This document shows positions 7,709-16,164 of a stretch of 18,988 nucleotides of DNA, piece after piece. Every line of letters starts with the position of its first letter. The first letter of the stretch is position 1. The notes under the pieces were generated by a model, which ran no database searches, was not told the DNA's origin, and was given only the letters and a program-made list of their open reading frames with translations. The position numbers and the translations under genes were made by a program. Origin of the DNA: Bacteroidales bacterium UBA5621 (GTDB lineage Bacteria > Bacteroidota > Bacteroidia > Bacteroidales > VadinHA17); contig DIKJ01000248.1 of NCBI GenBank assembly GCA_002424525.1, forward strand, positions 1-18,988, read 5' to 3'.

Positions 7709-9077
7709 CTTTCTTCAAGTCTCTGTAATACTTATAATAAAGAGGTATAGCTTCTATTCCCTTAAAGAAATTGAACAGCGGGTAGTTCTCGTTGGGCGAG
7801 TGAATAGCATCGCTCTCGAGGCCGAATCCCATTAATATCGACTTGATCCCCAGCACTTTTTCGAATGTTGAAACGATCGGTATGCTGCCGCCACTTCTTA
7901 CAGGGATCGGCTTCTTACTGAAGGTCTCTTCAACCGCCAGCGCAGCAGCCTGGTATTCAGGTGTGTCGAGCGGACTGACATAGGACTGGCCGCCATGAAG
8001 ATATTCAGCCTTAACCTCAACACCTTCAGGGGCGATTGACAGAAAATGCTTCTCAAAGAGTTTTGCGGTCTCCTCTGCATCCTGATCCGGCACCAGTCTC
8101 ATGGATATCTTTGCATATGCCTTTGAGGGAAGTATGGTTTTGGTCCCCTCTCCTGTAAAACCTCCCCAGATCCCGTTCACATCAAGCGTAGGCCGGATCC
8201 CTATCCTTTCAGTGTCGCTGTATCCCTCTTCCCCTGCAAGCTCCTTAACACCAACAGATTTTTTGAAATCATCGCGGCTAAAAGGACGCCTTGCCATCTC
8301 TGCTCTCTCCTCAATGCTGCATTCCCTTACTTTATCGTAGAACCCGGGAATGGTTATGCGGTTGTTCTGATCCTTAAGCGAAGCGATCATTTCACAAAGG
8401 ACGTTGCATGGATTAACCACTGCGCCGCCATATAATCCTGAATGGAGATCGCGGTTGGGGCCCGTTACCTCTACCTGCATGTAGGACAATCCCCTGAGCC
8501 CGGAAGTAATTGAAGGATTCTCAGGGGAGATCATTGTGGTATCAGAGATCAGTATCACATCAGCGGCCAGCCTCTCCCTGTTTTCCGAACAGAATTTTTC
8601 GAGATTCGATGAACCGATCTCCTCTTCTCCCTCAATCATGAATTTCACATTGCAGGGCAGAGTGCCGGTTTCATTCATGAACTCAAATGCCTTCAGGTGC
8701 ATGAAGAGCTGACCCTTATCATCATCGGCACCGCGTCCCCATATCTTTCCGTCCCTGATAACCGGGTCAAATGGTTCACTGTCCCACAGTTCAAGGGGTT
8801 CGGCTGGCTGGACATCGTAATGCCCGTAAACGAGTATGGTCGGAACATCCGGCGAAATAATCTTCTCTGCGTAAACGACCGGGTGCCCGTCGGTGGGGCA
8901 GACTTCAGCCTTTTCAGCTCCCGCTTTGATAAGCGATTCCTTAATATGAAGAGCGGCACGATGCATGTCGTCCCTGTTCTCTTCCTTTGAACTTACGGAT
9001 GGTATCCTGATAAGCTCAAACAGTTCCTCCAGGAATCTCTCCCTGTGCTTCTCAATGTAGTTTTTAACGGTTGACAT
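7698..9077 (-). CDS. M20 family dipeptidase (ArgE/DapE/CPG2-type, cytosolic nonspecific dipeptidase-like)
   Basis: The protein has 459 residues with no signal peptide, so it is cytoplasmic. It is a di-zinc metallopeptidase. Visible active-site residues: H86 and D88 in GHYDVQP, bridging D119 in GADDDKGQ, the catalytic and metal Glu in EGEEEIGS (about 151-153), D179 in ISDTTM and H426 in AIHSPNE. The inserted dimerisation domain (about 195-365) contains DLHSGLYGG with H212, a His that in this subfamily reaches into the partner's active site. The set is complete, so the enzyme should be active, releasing amino acids from dipeptides or short peptides. It starts 18 bp after the DUF3109 gene and is the last gene of the gpmI cluster. 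The susC promoter region follows. The exact substrate preference (general dipeptides, carnosine or similar) is not determined by the sequence. Confidence 0.93.
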   Translation of the reverse strand: MSTVKNYIEKHRERFLEELFELIRIPSVSSKEENRDDMHRAALHIKESLIKAGAEKAEVCPTDGHPVVYAEKIISPDVPTILVYGHYDVQPAEPLELWDSEPFDPVIRDGKIWGRGADDDKGQLFMHLKAFEFMNETGTLPCNVKFMIEGEEEIGSSNLEKFCSENRERLAADVILISDTTMISPENPSITSGLRGLSYMQVEVTGPNRDLHSGLYGGAVVNPCNVLCEMIASLKDQNNRITIPGFYDKVRECSIEERAEMARRPFSRDDFKKSVGVKELAGEEGYSDTERIGIRPTLDVNGIWGGFTGEGTKTILPSKAYAKISMRLVPDQDAEETAKLFEKHFLSIAPEGVEVKAEYLHGGQSYVSPLDTPEYQAAALAVEETFSKKPIPVRSGGSIPIVSTFEKVLGIKSILMGFGLESDAIHSPNENYPLFNFFKGIEAIPLYYKYYRDLKKGNR

Positions 9078-9095
9078 TATAATTGGGTTTTTGGT

Positions 9096-9680
9096 TTATA
9101 TTTTAGATGTTGGGGTCCTTCCCAATCCAATTGCTGCTATGCATAAATCATGATACACTTCCTCTCCGAGAGCCCTGATAAGAGGTTCCTTCAGAAACTC
9201 ATAAAGATAAACACCCTCTCCGGTACCACATTCCCTTCCGGGCCGGCATATTGAGATCTCCTGGTAGTTGACAGCCTTAAAATCCCTGTATTGTTTTATG
9301 CGTACCGGGAAAAGATGGCACGAAAGAGGTTTCCGGAAACTGATAGAGCCATCGGTCCACGCCTTTTCTATCCCGCAAAGGAAGATACTTCCGTTCAGGA
9401 CGGTATATGCGCACTCCTCGTTATTGATAAGGGGTGTCACTTTTTCTTTCTCAAAATCGGTCACGCTCGTTCCTTCATTTTCAATGACCCGGATACCTTC
9501 CGGCCTGAGATAAGGCTTTATTTCCGGCCATATCTCTTTCAGTATTTTTACCTCTTCATCTGTAAGAGGGGCCCCGGCATCTCCGTACCTGCAGCAACTG
9601 CCAAGACAACGGGGCAGGTCGCACCTGAATTTCTTTTCAAGCACATCGAGGCTGAATATGGTATCGTCGATTCTGAGCAT
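9096..9680 (-). CDS. DUF3109 family cysteine-rich protein
   Basis: The protein has 194 residues, cytoplasmic, with no signal or membrane segment. It matches the DUF3109 family, which is widespread in Bacteroidota but has no assigned function. Ten cysteines are present: C20, C25, C29, C30 (RCDLPRCLGSCCRYGD), C90, C102, C121 (LSCHLFPVRI), C145, C151 (ICRPGREC) and C180. The CX4CX3CC cluster followed by paired downstream cysteines resembles the YkgJ-type zinc or iron-sulfur proteins and suggests metal or Fe-S cluster binding; this is inference. The start ATG at 9680 lies 15 bp after the gpmI stop, and the M20 gene follows 18 bp later, so the three are probably one transcript. No physiological link to glycolysis or peptide breakdown can be shown from the sequence. 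Confidence 0.88.
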   Translation of the reverse strand: MLRIDDTIFSLDVLEKKFRCDLPRCLGSCCRYGDAGAPLTDEEVKILKEIWPEIKPYLRPEGIRVIENEGTSVTDFEKEKVTPLINNEECAYTVLNGSIFLCGIEKAWTDGSISFRKPLSCHLFPVRIKQYRDFKAVNYQEISICRPGRECGTGEGVYLYEFLKEPLIRALGEEVYHDLCIAAIGLGRTPTSKI

Positions 9681-9695
9681 ACAGGGGTTCCGGGG

Positions 9696-11216
9696 TCAAA
9701 CCAGTACTTTCCCGGTCATTTCTCCCGGTATTCCTATCCCCATTATTGTCAGCAACGTAGGAGCCACATCGGCGAGGATCCCTTCCCTTATCTCTTTATA
9801 GTCACCGGTGACAAGTATGCATGGGACAGGATTAAGGGAATGGGCTGTATTCGGAGAGCCATCCTCATTAAGTGCCTTGTCGGCATTGCCATGGTCCGAA
9901 ATAACCAACACATCATAACCTTTCTCCCTTGCTGCCACAATCACTGCTCCGGCACATTCATCGACAGTGGCCACTGCCTTGCGAATCGCTTCGTAAACTC
10001 CTGTATGACCTACCATATCCCCGTTCGCAAAATTCAGGCAGATGAAATCGTACTTTTCGGTGTTAATCGCCTTAATTACAGCATCCTTCACACTATAAGC
10101 GCTCATTTCGGGCTGAAGATCATATGTCGGCACCCTGGGTGACGGTATCAGTATCCTGTCTTCGTTCTCAAAAATCTCCTCACGCCCGCCGGAGAAAAAG
10201 AATGTCACATGGGCATATTTTTCTGTCTCAGCTATCCTCATCTGGTGCCGTCCGGAGGCTGAGATCACCTCCCCTATGGTATTGTTGGCATTCTCTTTCG
10301 GATATATCACATGAAGTCCCCTGAAGGTAGCATCGTACGGCGTCATTGTGCAGTAATGCAAGGGTATGGTTTTCATGCCGAACTCGGGCATATCTTTCTG
10401 GGTCAGAGCAATTGTGAGTTCTTTGGCGCGGTCGTTCCTGAAATTAAAGAAAACAACAACGTCCCCTTCCCTTACTTTACCTATAGCCTCACCTTTTTCA
10501 TCAACTACAACTATCGGTTTCATGAATTCGTCGGTAACGCCCTTTTCATAGGATTCCTGCATAGCTGAAGTAATATCAGTTGCAGGTGTTCCTGTTCCGT
10601 TTACCAGCAAATCCCAGGCTACCTTAATACGCTCCCATCTCTTGTCGCGGTCCATTGCATAGTACCTTCCGATAAATGAAGCAACCCTGCCGTTCGATTT
10701 CTGAAGATGTTCAAGCAGGTTTACCATATATCCCTTCCCGCTCCGGGGGTCGGTATCCCGTCCATCGCCGAAACCATGCACAAAAACATCCCTGAGACCA
10801 TAATCCATGGTCATATCACATAATGTATAGAGATGCTTATCAAGAGAATGTACGCCTCCGTCGGACAGCAATCCGAAAAAATGGACCTGTTTGTTATTGT
10901 CCCTGGCATACGAAAACGCTGTTGTGAGAACACTGTTATTTTTTATCTCTCCCGACTTACATTCGATATTGATCTTAACCAGGTCCTGGTAGATGACTCT
11001 TCCGGCGCCTATATTCAGGTGTCCAACTTCAGAATTTCCCATCTGTCCGTCCGGCAATCCCACATCCTCACCAGAAGCATGAAGCCTTGAGCTGGGATAG
11101 CTGTTACGGAAATGATCGAGGTTTGGTGTCGGCACACTGCTTATCACATCAGCAGACGTACCGTCTCCGATGCCCCAGCCGTCGAGTATCATCAGTAATG
11201 TTTTTCTCTTTCTCAT
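9696..11216 (-). CDS. gpmI: 2,3-bisphosphoglycerate-independent phosphoglycerate mutase
   Basis: The protein has 506 residues, normal for the family, and interconverts 3-phosphoglycerate and 2-phosphoglycerate in glycolysis and gluconeogenesis in the cytoplasm. It needs two Mn2+ ions. Visible signatures: D12 in [11 protein letters not shown]; the phosphorylated Ser S62 in [75 protein letters not shown]; a stretch of the form [14 protein letters not shown]; and [11 protein letters not shown] with metal-binding Asp and His. All are intact. The ATG at 11216 gives the expected [15 protein letters not shown] start. It is separated by 62 bp from the nSTAND gene upstream and leads the gpmI-DUF3109-M20 cluster. 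A possible -7 box lies at 11236-11243. Confidence 0.98.
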   Translation of the reverse strand: MRKRKTLLMILDGWGIGDGTSADVISSVPTPNLDHFRNSYPSSRLHASGEDVGLPDGQMGNSEVGHLNIGAGRVIYQDLVKINIECKSGEIKNNSVLTTAFSYARDNNKQVHFFGLLSDGGVHSLDKHLYTLCDMTMDYGLRDVFVHGFGDGRDTDPRSGKGYMVNLLEHLQKSNGRVASFIGRYYAMDRDKRWERIKVAWDLLVNGTGTPATDITSAMQESYEKGVTDEFMKPIVVVDEKGEAIGKVREGDVVVFFNFRNDRAKELTIALTQKDMPEFGMKTIPLHYCTMTPYDATFRGLHVIYPKENANNTIGEVISASGRHQMRIAETEKYAHVTFFFSGGREEIFENEDRILIPSPRVPTYDLQPEMSAYSVKDAVIKAINTEKYDFICLNFANGDMVGHTGVYEAIRKAVATVDECAGAVIVAAREKGYDVLVISDHGNADKALNEDGSPNTAHSLNPVPCILVTGDYKEIREGILADVAPTLLTIMGIGIPGEMTGKVLV

Positions 11217-11235
11217 ATATCAATTAAAAATTCCC

Positions 11236-11243
11236 CAAATATA
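11236..11243 (-). promoter_or_regulatory. Possible -7 box upstream of gpmI
   Basis: On the minus strand TATATTTG matches TAnnTTTG exactly, about 20 nt before the gpmI ATG. A TTTTG lies upstream at 11259-11255 but only 11 nt away, too close for the usual 19-21 nt spacing, so this is a weak call. The rest of 11217-11278 is AT-rich with no hairpin. Confidence 0.25.
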
Positions 11244-11278
11244 TCATAATAAAACAAAATGGAGAGGGAAGGGTTCAC

Positions 11279-14200
11279 TCACCTAACCCTGTTCACCTTT
11301 ATCCTGTACTCCGCTTCGGGGCATGTAGTTTCATAATCAATATCCCTGCCGACCCAGGCAAGCCATTCATCAGCAGAAAAATTCCTGGTCAGTGTGGCAC
11401 AGACTCCCGATGCAAGGGAGTCGGCAAGTGTTGGCCGGCCGACGAGATTATTTATCCCGCCCAGCGTTCCCGAGAGAAGAACCTGTCCGTCGGGACTGAA
11501 CTCAACTGCCACGATAAGGCCTTCACTATCGTTGAATGCGACCGAAGGATTGGAAAGATCGCCTGTATCCCACATTTTCAGCGTGCCGTCCCTGCCGGAG
11601 GAAGCCATCTGCGACAGGAGCTTGTTGTAGCGGATGGCGCTTATCTCTGAAGCGTGAGCAGTTATGGTTGATACTCTCTCCCCTGCAGAAATGTCCCACA
11701 GTTCTATTACTCCGTCAGAATATCCGACCGCCAGGATATCTTCATCAGGTTTAAACTGCAGGCTGCTGATCTTTTTGTCCTTTGATCCGATGGTGAGTTT
11801 CCGTGTTGCCTCATCCGGGTTCCACACCAGAACCTCTCCCCCGTTTGTCAATCCTGCAATATGACGGTCGTCAGTGGAAAGCTCTATTGAAGTGATTGAA
11901 ACCTCGCCGGTAGCAACATCAACAGATGTTCTGGCCTTGAGGTCCCATTTGAGCACCTTGCCGTCGAGGGCGGCAGAGTACAGGTAATTGCCGTCATAAG
12001 AGAAAATCAGTGAACTTACTTTGCCCGAATGACCCTTCAGTTCATATCCTGCACCGCTCTCCCGTACCGGTATCATCCTGATGACTGATCCGGCTCCTCC
12101 GGCGGCAATCCAGTTTGCATCGCGGCTTACGGCAAGAACGTCAATGATATCCGAATCCGAATAGATGATCTGCAGATCCTGTTCCTTCCGGTCAAGATCC
12201 CATTTTATGATCCTGCCATCGGAGCCTGAGGTAAAGAATTCTCTTTTACCCGGCACAAAAGCGAGGCTCCTTATTTCGCTGTTATGCCCGGTGTAAGTTT
12301 TGAGAGCACTGTTTCCATATTGCTTTGCTACATTGTAAAGTCCCTGATAGACATCAGCATCATTGTAGTGGCCGCTGTTCCTTTTATTAAACAGCCACGA
12401 CTGATAGGCCAGAAGGCTCTGGAGGTCGCGTTGCCCGTTGTTTTGCAGGGAGCGCAGAGACATTGATTTTGCTATTGAGATCATTCTGAGTCGTTGTGTT
12501 TCAGTTTTCAATTCATCAGCCCTGATTTTCTGGCCCCTGGCTTCAGCAGCACTCTTTTCCGCCTCTGTTACATTCCTTTCCGCAACAATTCTCCTGTTCT
12601 CCGATAACTCTTTCACTCTCAAAGCCTCTTTTTCGCTTTGCAGTGCAACTGATACTGTTGAATCCGCTTCAATGACCTTATTGAGAACGACCACAGCATA
12701 TTTTTCAGCAATGGCTCTCTGTTCTGAAGCCTCTTCTCTCTGCTGTTCAGCAATTTTCCTGCGTTTTTCTTCTGCAGATCTCTGAACGAATGCAACTATC
12801 ATGAACAAAGCTGTTATCAGGGCAATACTACCCAGTATCCTTGAAAAGATCCTGATCCTTCTCATCCTGGCTTTCTGCAGGTTACTTCTGGCCTCCTCAG
12901 CCTCGAGAAATGCCTTTTCGCTTGTCCGCAGATACACCATTGCCCTCTCAAAGGCCGGATCGTATATCTTTGCCCACGCCACTGTCGGCTGGTTCTGATC
13001 CCTCCACTTGAGGGCAAGCTGGAGATCAGGATTTTTCAGCAGCCCGGTCCTGCCTTGTTGAAACATTGCTGAAAGTTCCGACAGACGCAGGTACATCTTA
13101 ACCGACTCAGCCTCCTCATCGACCCATTCGGCAAGCCGTTTCCAGAGTGAAATAAGACTCTCGTGGGTCAGATCAACAATGATGTCATCACCAAAAGGCT
13201 CATTATATTGCAGACTAACAAAGGATCCCGACGAATCCCTGAAATTTTCGATCACCTTTATCAGGCTCTCTCTTGAACAGCGAATGACCGGAATAAGTGC
13301 GGATATCATTGCCGGTTTCCGGATCCCCCTGTTGTCGGGGCCTTTGCCGGCTATGGATTTGAAAAGCTTCTCACATATCTTTTTTTCCTGATGGTCCAGC
13401 CTGTTGTACAGTTCATCGGCATGAAGCGGCATTATATTCATCAGGGTTCCGGCAGTGTTATAGTCAGAAAGGCTGACAGGACGATCGGGCTGATCGAGCT
13501 GCTGCCACAAGGAAAATGTCCTCATCAATGCGTGCTGGAGTACCGGCAGCTGATCGGGACGGTTACCCAGATCATCCAGAATGCTCTCAACCAGCTCAGA
13601 CTCGTACTTTATGCCAGCAACTTTCAAAGGCCCCCCGATAGCTTCCCTGTAATTCTCTCTCCCCATCTGCGGCAAAAGGTAATTACTGCCATTGATCAGT
13701 CGTGTGAAATCCTTGAATTGCGAACATTCGGAGATAAGATCAGAACGCATGGCAATAACAACGTATATGTGGGAGCCGGACTGAGTAACCAGTCTGGTGA
13801 GGAGATCTATGAACCTCTCCCTTTCGGCACCGACACCCGAACCTTCTCCCATACCTTCCATCCTGAAGAGCTCCTCAAACTGATCGACAACGATCAGTAC
13901 CTTCTTATCGCCACCGTCTGAGAGTAGTTCTAACAGGCCGGAAATAGTTCCTGGGTAATTTTCAGATGAGGACAAGGTTTTATCCATACCTGCTTCCTTC
14001 TTCTCAGAGTCAGTTAAAATTCCTTTGCAGGCATTCACCATGTTGCGCAAGGGATTATTGCCCGGTCTGAATGAAATAATCCTCCACTCCGAAGCTTCCT
14101 TGTGAGAATTCCCCCTGATCTCTGACAACAGGCCACACCGGATCAGTGACGATTTGCCGCTGCCCGATGCACCTGTAACAGCAACGAATCTGTTTTTAAG

Positions 14201-14326
14201 CAACTTGTCAAGGATTTCCCTGCTTTCATTATCCCGGCCGAAGAAAAACATGTTCTCCTCAGGAGTAAAGGGACGCAATCCGGGAAACGGATTTGTTTTC
14301 TGACTTGTATTTTTGTCCGGAGCCAT
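11279..14326 (-). CDS. nSTAND-type NTPase with transmembrane segment, coiled coil and WD40 propeller
   Basis: The protein has 1015 residues. The STAND NTPase begins almost at the N terminus with PFPGLRPFTPEENMFFFGRD (13-32), the usual nSTAND1 lead-in. Walker A is GASGSGKSS (52-60, K58), Walker B VLIVVDQFEELF (143-154, D148), sensor-1-like VVIAMRSD (189-196), then RPDQLPVLQHALMRT (256-270) and DLTHESLISLWKRL (385-398), both typical of the family. One membrane helix lies at about 494-515, preceded by a strongly basic stretch (KARMRRIRIFSR). A charged coiled coil runs about 516-620. Seven WD40-like blades follow (about 681-962, with IIKWD, VLKWDL, EVLVW, IELWDI and LKMWDT). The tail CATLTRNFSADEWLAWVG...TCP is a known ending of bacterial STAND-WD40 proteins. 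No TIR, caspase, CHAT, protease or nuclease domain is present. It follows the HEAT gene by 13 bp. Signalling or defence is plausible, but function is unknown. Confidence 0.9.
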   Translation of the reverse strand: MAPDKNTSQKTNPFPGLRPFTPEENMFFFGRDNESREILDKLLKNRFVAVTGASGSGKSSLIRCGLLSEIRGNSHKEASEWRIISFRPGNNPLRNMVNACKGILTDSEKKEAGMDKTLSSSENYPGTISGLLELLSDGGDKKVLIVVDQFEELFRMEGMGEGSGVGAERERFIDLLTRLVTQSGSHIYVVIAMRSDLISECSQFKDFTRLINGSNYLLPQMGRENYREAIGGPLKVAGIKYESELVESILDDLGNRPDQLPVLQHALMRTFSLWQQLDQPDRPVSLSDYNTAGTLMNIMPLHADELYNRLDHQEKKICEKLFKSIAGKGPDNRGIRKPAMISALIPVIRCSRESLIKVIENFRDSSGSFVSLQYNEPFGDDIIVDLTHESLISLWKRLAEWVDEEAESVKMYLRLSELSAMFQQGRTGLLKNPDLQLALKWRDQNQPTVAWAKIYDPAFERAMVYLRTSEKAFLEAEEARSNLQKARMRRIRIFSRILGSIALITALFMIVAFVQRSAEEKRRKIAEQQREEASEQRAIAEKYAVVVLNKVIEADSTVSVALQSEKEALRVKELSENRRIVAERNVTEAEKSAAEARGQKIRADELKTETQRLRMISIAKSMSLRSLQNNGQRDLQSLLAYQSWLFNKRNSGHYNDADVYQGLYNVAKQYGNSALKTYTGHNSEIRSLAFVPGKREFFTSGSDGRIIKWDLDRKEQDLQIIYSDSDIIDVLAVSRDANWIAAGGAGSVIRMIPVRESGAGYELKGHSGKVSSLIFSYDGNYLYSAALDGKVLKWDLKARTSVDVATGEVSITSIELSTDDRHIAGLTNGGEVLVWNPDEATRKLTIGSKDKKISSLQFKPDEDILAVGYSDGVIELWDISAGERVSTITAHASEISAIRYNKLLSQMASSGRDGTLKMWDTGDLSNPSVAFNDSEGLIVAVEFSPDGQVLLSGTLGGINNLVGRPTLADSLASGVCATLTRNFSADEWLAWVGRDIDYETTCPEAEYRIKVNRVR

Positions 14327-14339
14327 AGATGGTTAAAGA

Positions 14340-16109
14340 TTATCCTTCGTTATCATCAATAAATTCATATATCCGGCTGGAACTTTCAGTAAACTGATAA
14401 TCAAACTCCTCAACTGCACTCAGGGGCAGCAGGTAACAGAATTCAGTATCATCCGGCAGGTGAAGAGGTCCCGTCCGGGTGCCAGGTGCCTCATATTCAA
14501 CCATCATGTACGGATCAGATTTATCTTTTCCGAATATCCAGAGGATAAATCCGTCTGCCGGCAACAGTAGTCCGGCGATGTCATGGGTAAGATATTTCAT
14601 CTTTCCGGCCAGCAAAAGCAATTCATCTTCCGGTATTTCCCTGAAGCAGGCACTCAGAAACAAGACCTTTTCAAACAGGAAGGCGTTTTCTCCGGTCCTG
14701 CCCGACATTATCCCTTCAAGCTTCTCTTTCTCAGCAGGGGGAACTCTCCCGATTGCCTTCATATAAAGATCTTTCCCCGACCGTGCAATTAAACGGCCGG
14801 CTTCTTCTCTCAGAAGTTCCCCGGGACTAAAAAGCAGGGCAATGACCGATTCTGCCATATCTTCATCACCAACTTCCCCTATATTACGCACGGCACAGGC
14901 TTTCGTCCAGATACTCAGGAGGTTATAGTCACAATTGATAATATCCTCATGCAGAATGTCATAATCAGGTATTCTCGACGGGAAGTACCCCGTAAGACGG
15001 CGCAGTAATTTCCTGAATGAAGAACCGTCATGCTGTAAGTCTGGTCCGCCGGTGCCGGAAGGACCAAACGCCTCATTTATCCAGTCCGGCATTAAGCCCT
15101 TACGTCCTCTTTCATCGGTACGTTTTCCCGGTTCATCTATATAAGCAAGGGAGATCAGTCCGTCGAGAAAAGATTTCCATCTGTTGTATTCCTTCCCCAG
15201 CTCCTTAACAAGCAATTCATCCCGGTTTTTGTCGAGGTTAACTTTTAATGAGAGGATCCAGGTAATTACTGCGCCGGTATCAGCGATAAGGTGATCAAGA
15301 TGGTTTTTATCCTCTTCTCCTGCCTTAAACTGACATTCCGTGAGGTATCTCATTGTTAACTCCCTGATCTGCCGCGATGTTGTTCCAATAAGTGAGAGGA
15401 GGAACGATTTGCCTTCTTCGATGCAGTCACTTCCCATCAGCCTGATGATGGTCTTGCTTGCGGCAATGTTCCCCGAGCTTGAGAAGTAGAATTTCTGAAG
15501 GTATCTGACCGATTCGCTTCCGAACGACCGTAAAACGCTGAAAGCATCCCGGGCCAGAACAGGATGAGTCAGGCACTCGCACACCTCTGCAGACATGTCG
15601 GTAAGCCTGAATTTACCTATTATATAGAGCCCTGCCCTTTTCTGTTCTGGTGATTTATCCCTCAGAAGCCTTAAAATCTCCGAGGTTTGCGGCGACCTGG
15701 TCCCTGCAAGCAGTACCCTTGCGTGAGCTTTCCGGCCCTCTTCAGAATCCTGCGGAAGGGACGACCTCTTTTTAAGTGAGGCAGACCACCTCTCCTGAAT
15801 TATTTCGACAGCTTCGGAAGCACGCTGGCGGAGACTCTCATCAGCGTGATTATCAGCGGAAATGCTTTTCAGTGCAGGCACGAGGTTCACATCCGTCTCA
15901 TTTACAGAATGATCGATGATATGCTCAGCGAGCCTTCTGTTCTTTTTGCTTTTCAGTACCGCACTCTCTCCTGTTATCAGACCATAATAATTGTCTCTCA
16001 GTAATTTTCTGGCAGAAAACCTTTCGAACAATAATTGCCGGTCGCTTCTGACACCTTTTGCTGATCCTTCGGATTCTCTGGTTGTGTGATCAGGCAGCCA
16101 TTTTTTCAT
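14340..16109 (-). CDS. HEAT-like repeat scaffold protein with degenerate cyclic-nucleotide-binding-like C terminus
   Basis: The protein has 589 residues with no signal peptide or membrane segment, so it is predicted cytoplasmic. It is mostly helix pairs of HEAT type from about residue 55 to 480: SPEQKRAGLYIIGKF (153-167), HPVLARDAFSVLRSFG (182-197), TSRQIRELTMRYL (244-256), SPGELLREEAGRLIARSG (428-445). Residues about 476-589 (FLFEKVLFLSACFREIPEDELLLLAGKM onward, ending FCYLLPLSAVEEF) resemble in order the start and end of a CRP-like cNMP-binding domain, but the phosphate-binding cassette (FGE-A and R-A-A) is not visible, so nucleotide binding is unlikely. The layout matches the soluble part of the Npt1/Npt2 translocase-HEAT-cNMP proteins as I remember them, with the transporter missing; this is inference. 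It precedes the nSTAND gene by 13 bp and starts 55 bp after aroK. I saw no strong promoter in that gap, so it may be read through from parC-aroK. Confidence 0.75.
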   Translation of the reverse strand: MKKWLPDHTTRESEGSAKGVRSDRQLLFERFSARKLLRDNYYGLITGESAVLKSKKNRRLAEHIIDHSVNETDVNLVPALKSISADNHADESLRQRASEAVEIIQERWSASLKKRSSLPQDSEEGRKAHARVLLAGTRSPQTSEILRLLRDKSPEQKRAGLYIIGKFRLTDMSAEVCECLTHPVLARDAFSVLRSFGSESVRYLQKFYFSSSGNIAASKTIIRLMGSDCIEEGKSFLLSLIGTTSRQIRELTMRYLTECQFKAGEEDKNHLDHLIADTGAVITWILSLKVNLDKNRDELLVKELGKEYNRWKSFLDGLISLAYIDEPGKRTDERGRKGLMPDWINEAFGPSGTGGPDLQHDGSSFRKLLRRLTGYFPSRIPDYDILHEDIINCDYNLLSIWTKACAVRNIGEVGDEDMAESVIALLFSPGELLREEAGRLIARSGKDLYMKAIGRVPPAEKEKLEGIMSGRTGENAFLFEKVLFLSACFREIPEDELLLLAGKMKYLTHDIAGLLLPADGFILWIFGKDKSDPYMMVEYEAPGTRTGPLHLPDDTEFCYLLPLSAVEEFDYQFTESSSRIYEFIDDNEG

Positions 16110-16164
16110 AAACCCGGCAGTTTTATTAAGGGATAGCCTAAAATTAGGAAAATTACATCAATAA

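Noticed and set aside
1835..9077. A polysaccharide utilisation locus
   Set aside because: Only SusC, SusD and a DUF1735-type lipoprotein are present; no carbohydrate-active enzyme or regulator lies within the window.
9291..10142. A 283-codon plus-strand open frame opposite DUF3109 and gpmI
   Set aside because: It crosses the ends of two well-supported minus-strand genes, its product has no coherent domain or signal, and its length is explained by the codon bias of the genes opposite.
13391..13921. A 176-codon plus-strand open frame inside the nSTAND gene
   Set aside because: It lies wholly opposite the STAND NTPase region with its intact motifs and has no recognisable protein features; it is a shadow frame.
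11279..16109. Assignment of the HEAT/STAND pair to a known anti-phage system such as Avs
   Set aside because: No nuclease, TIR, protease or other effector domain and no flanking defence, integrase or transposase genes were seen; the WD40 architecture with a membrane segment does not match a named system I can support.
16137..16148. CCTAA-AA-TTAGG as a terminator between aroK and the HEAT gene
   Set aside because: The stem is only 5 bp with a 2-nt loop, is AT-rich and is not followed by a U tract on the minus strand.
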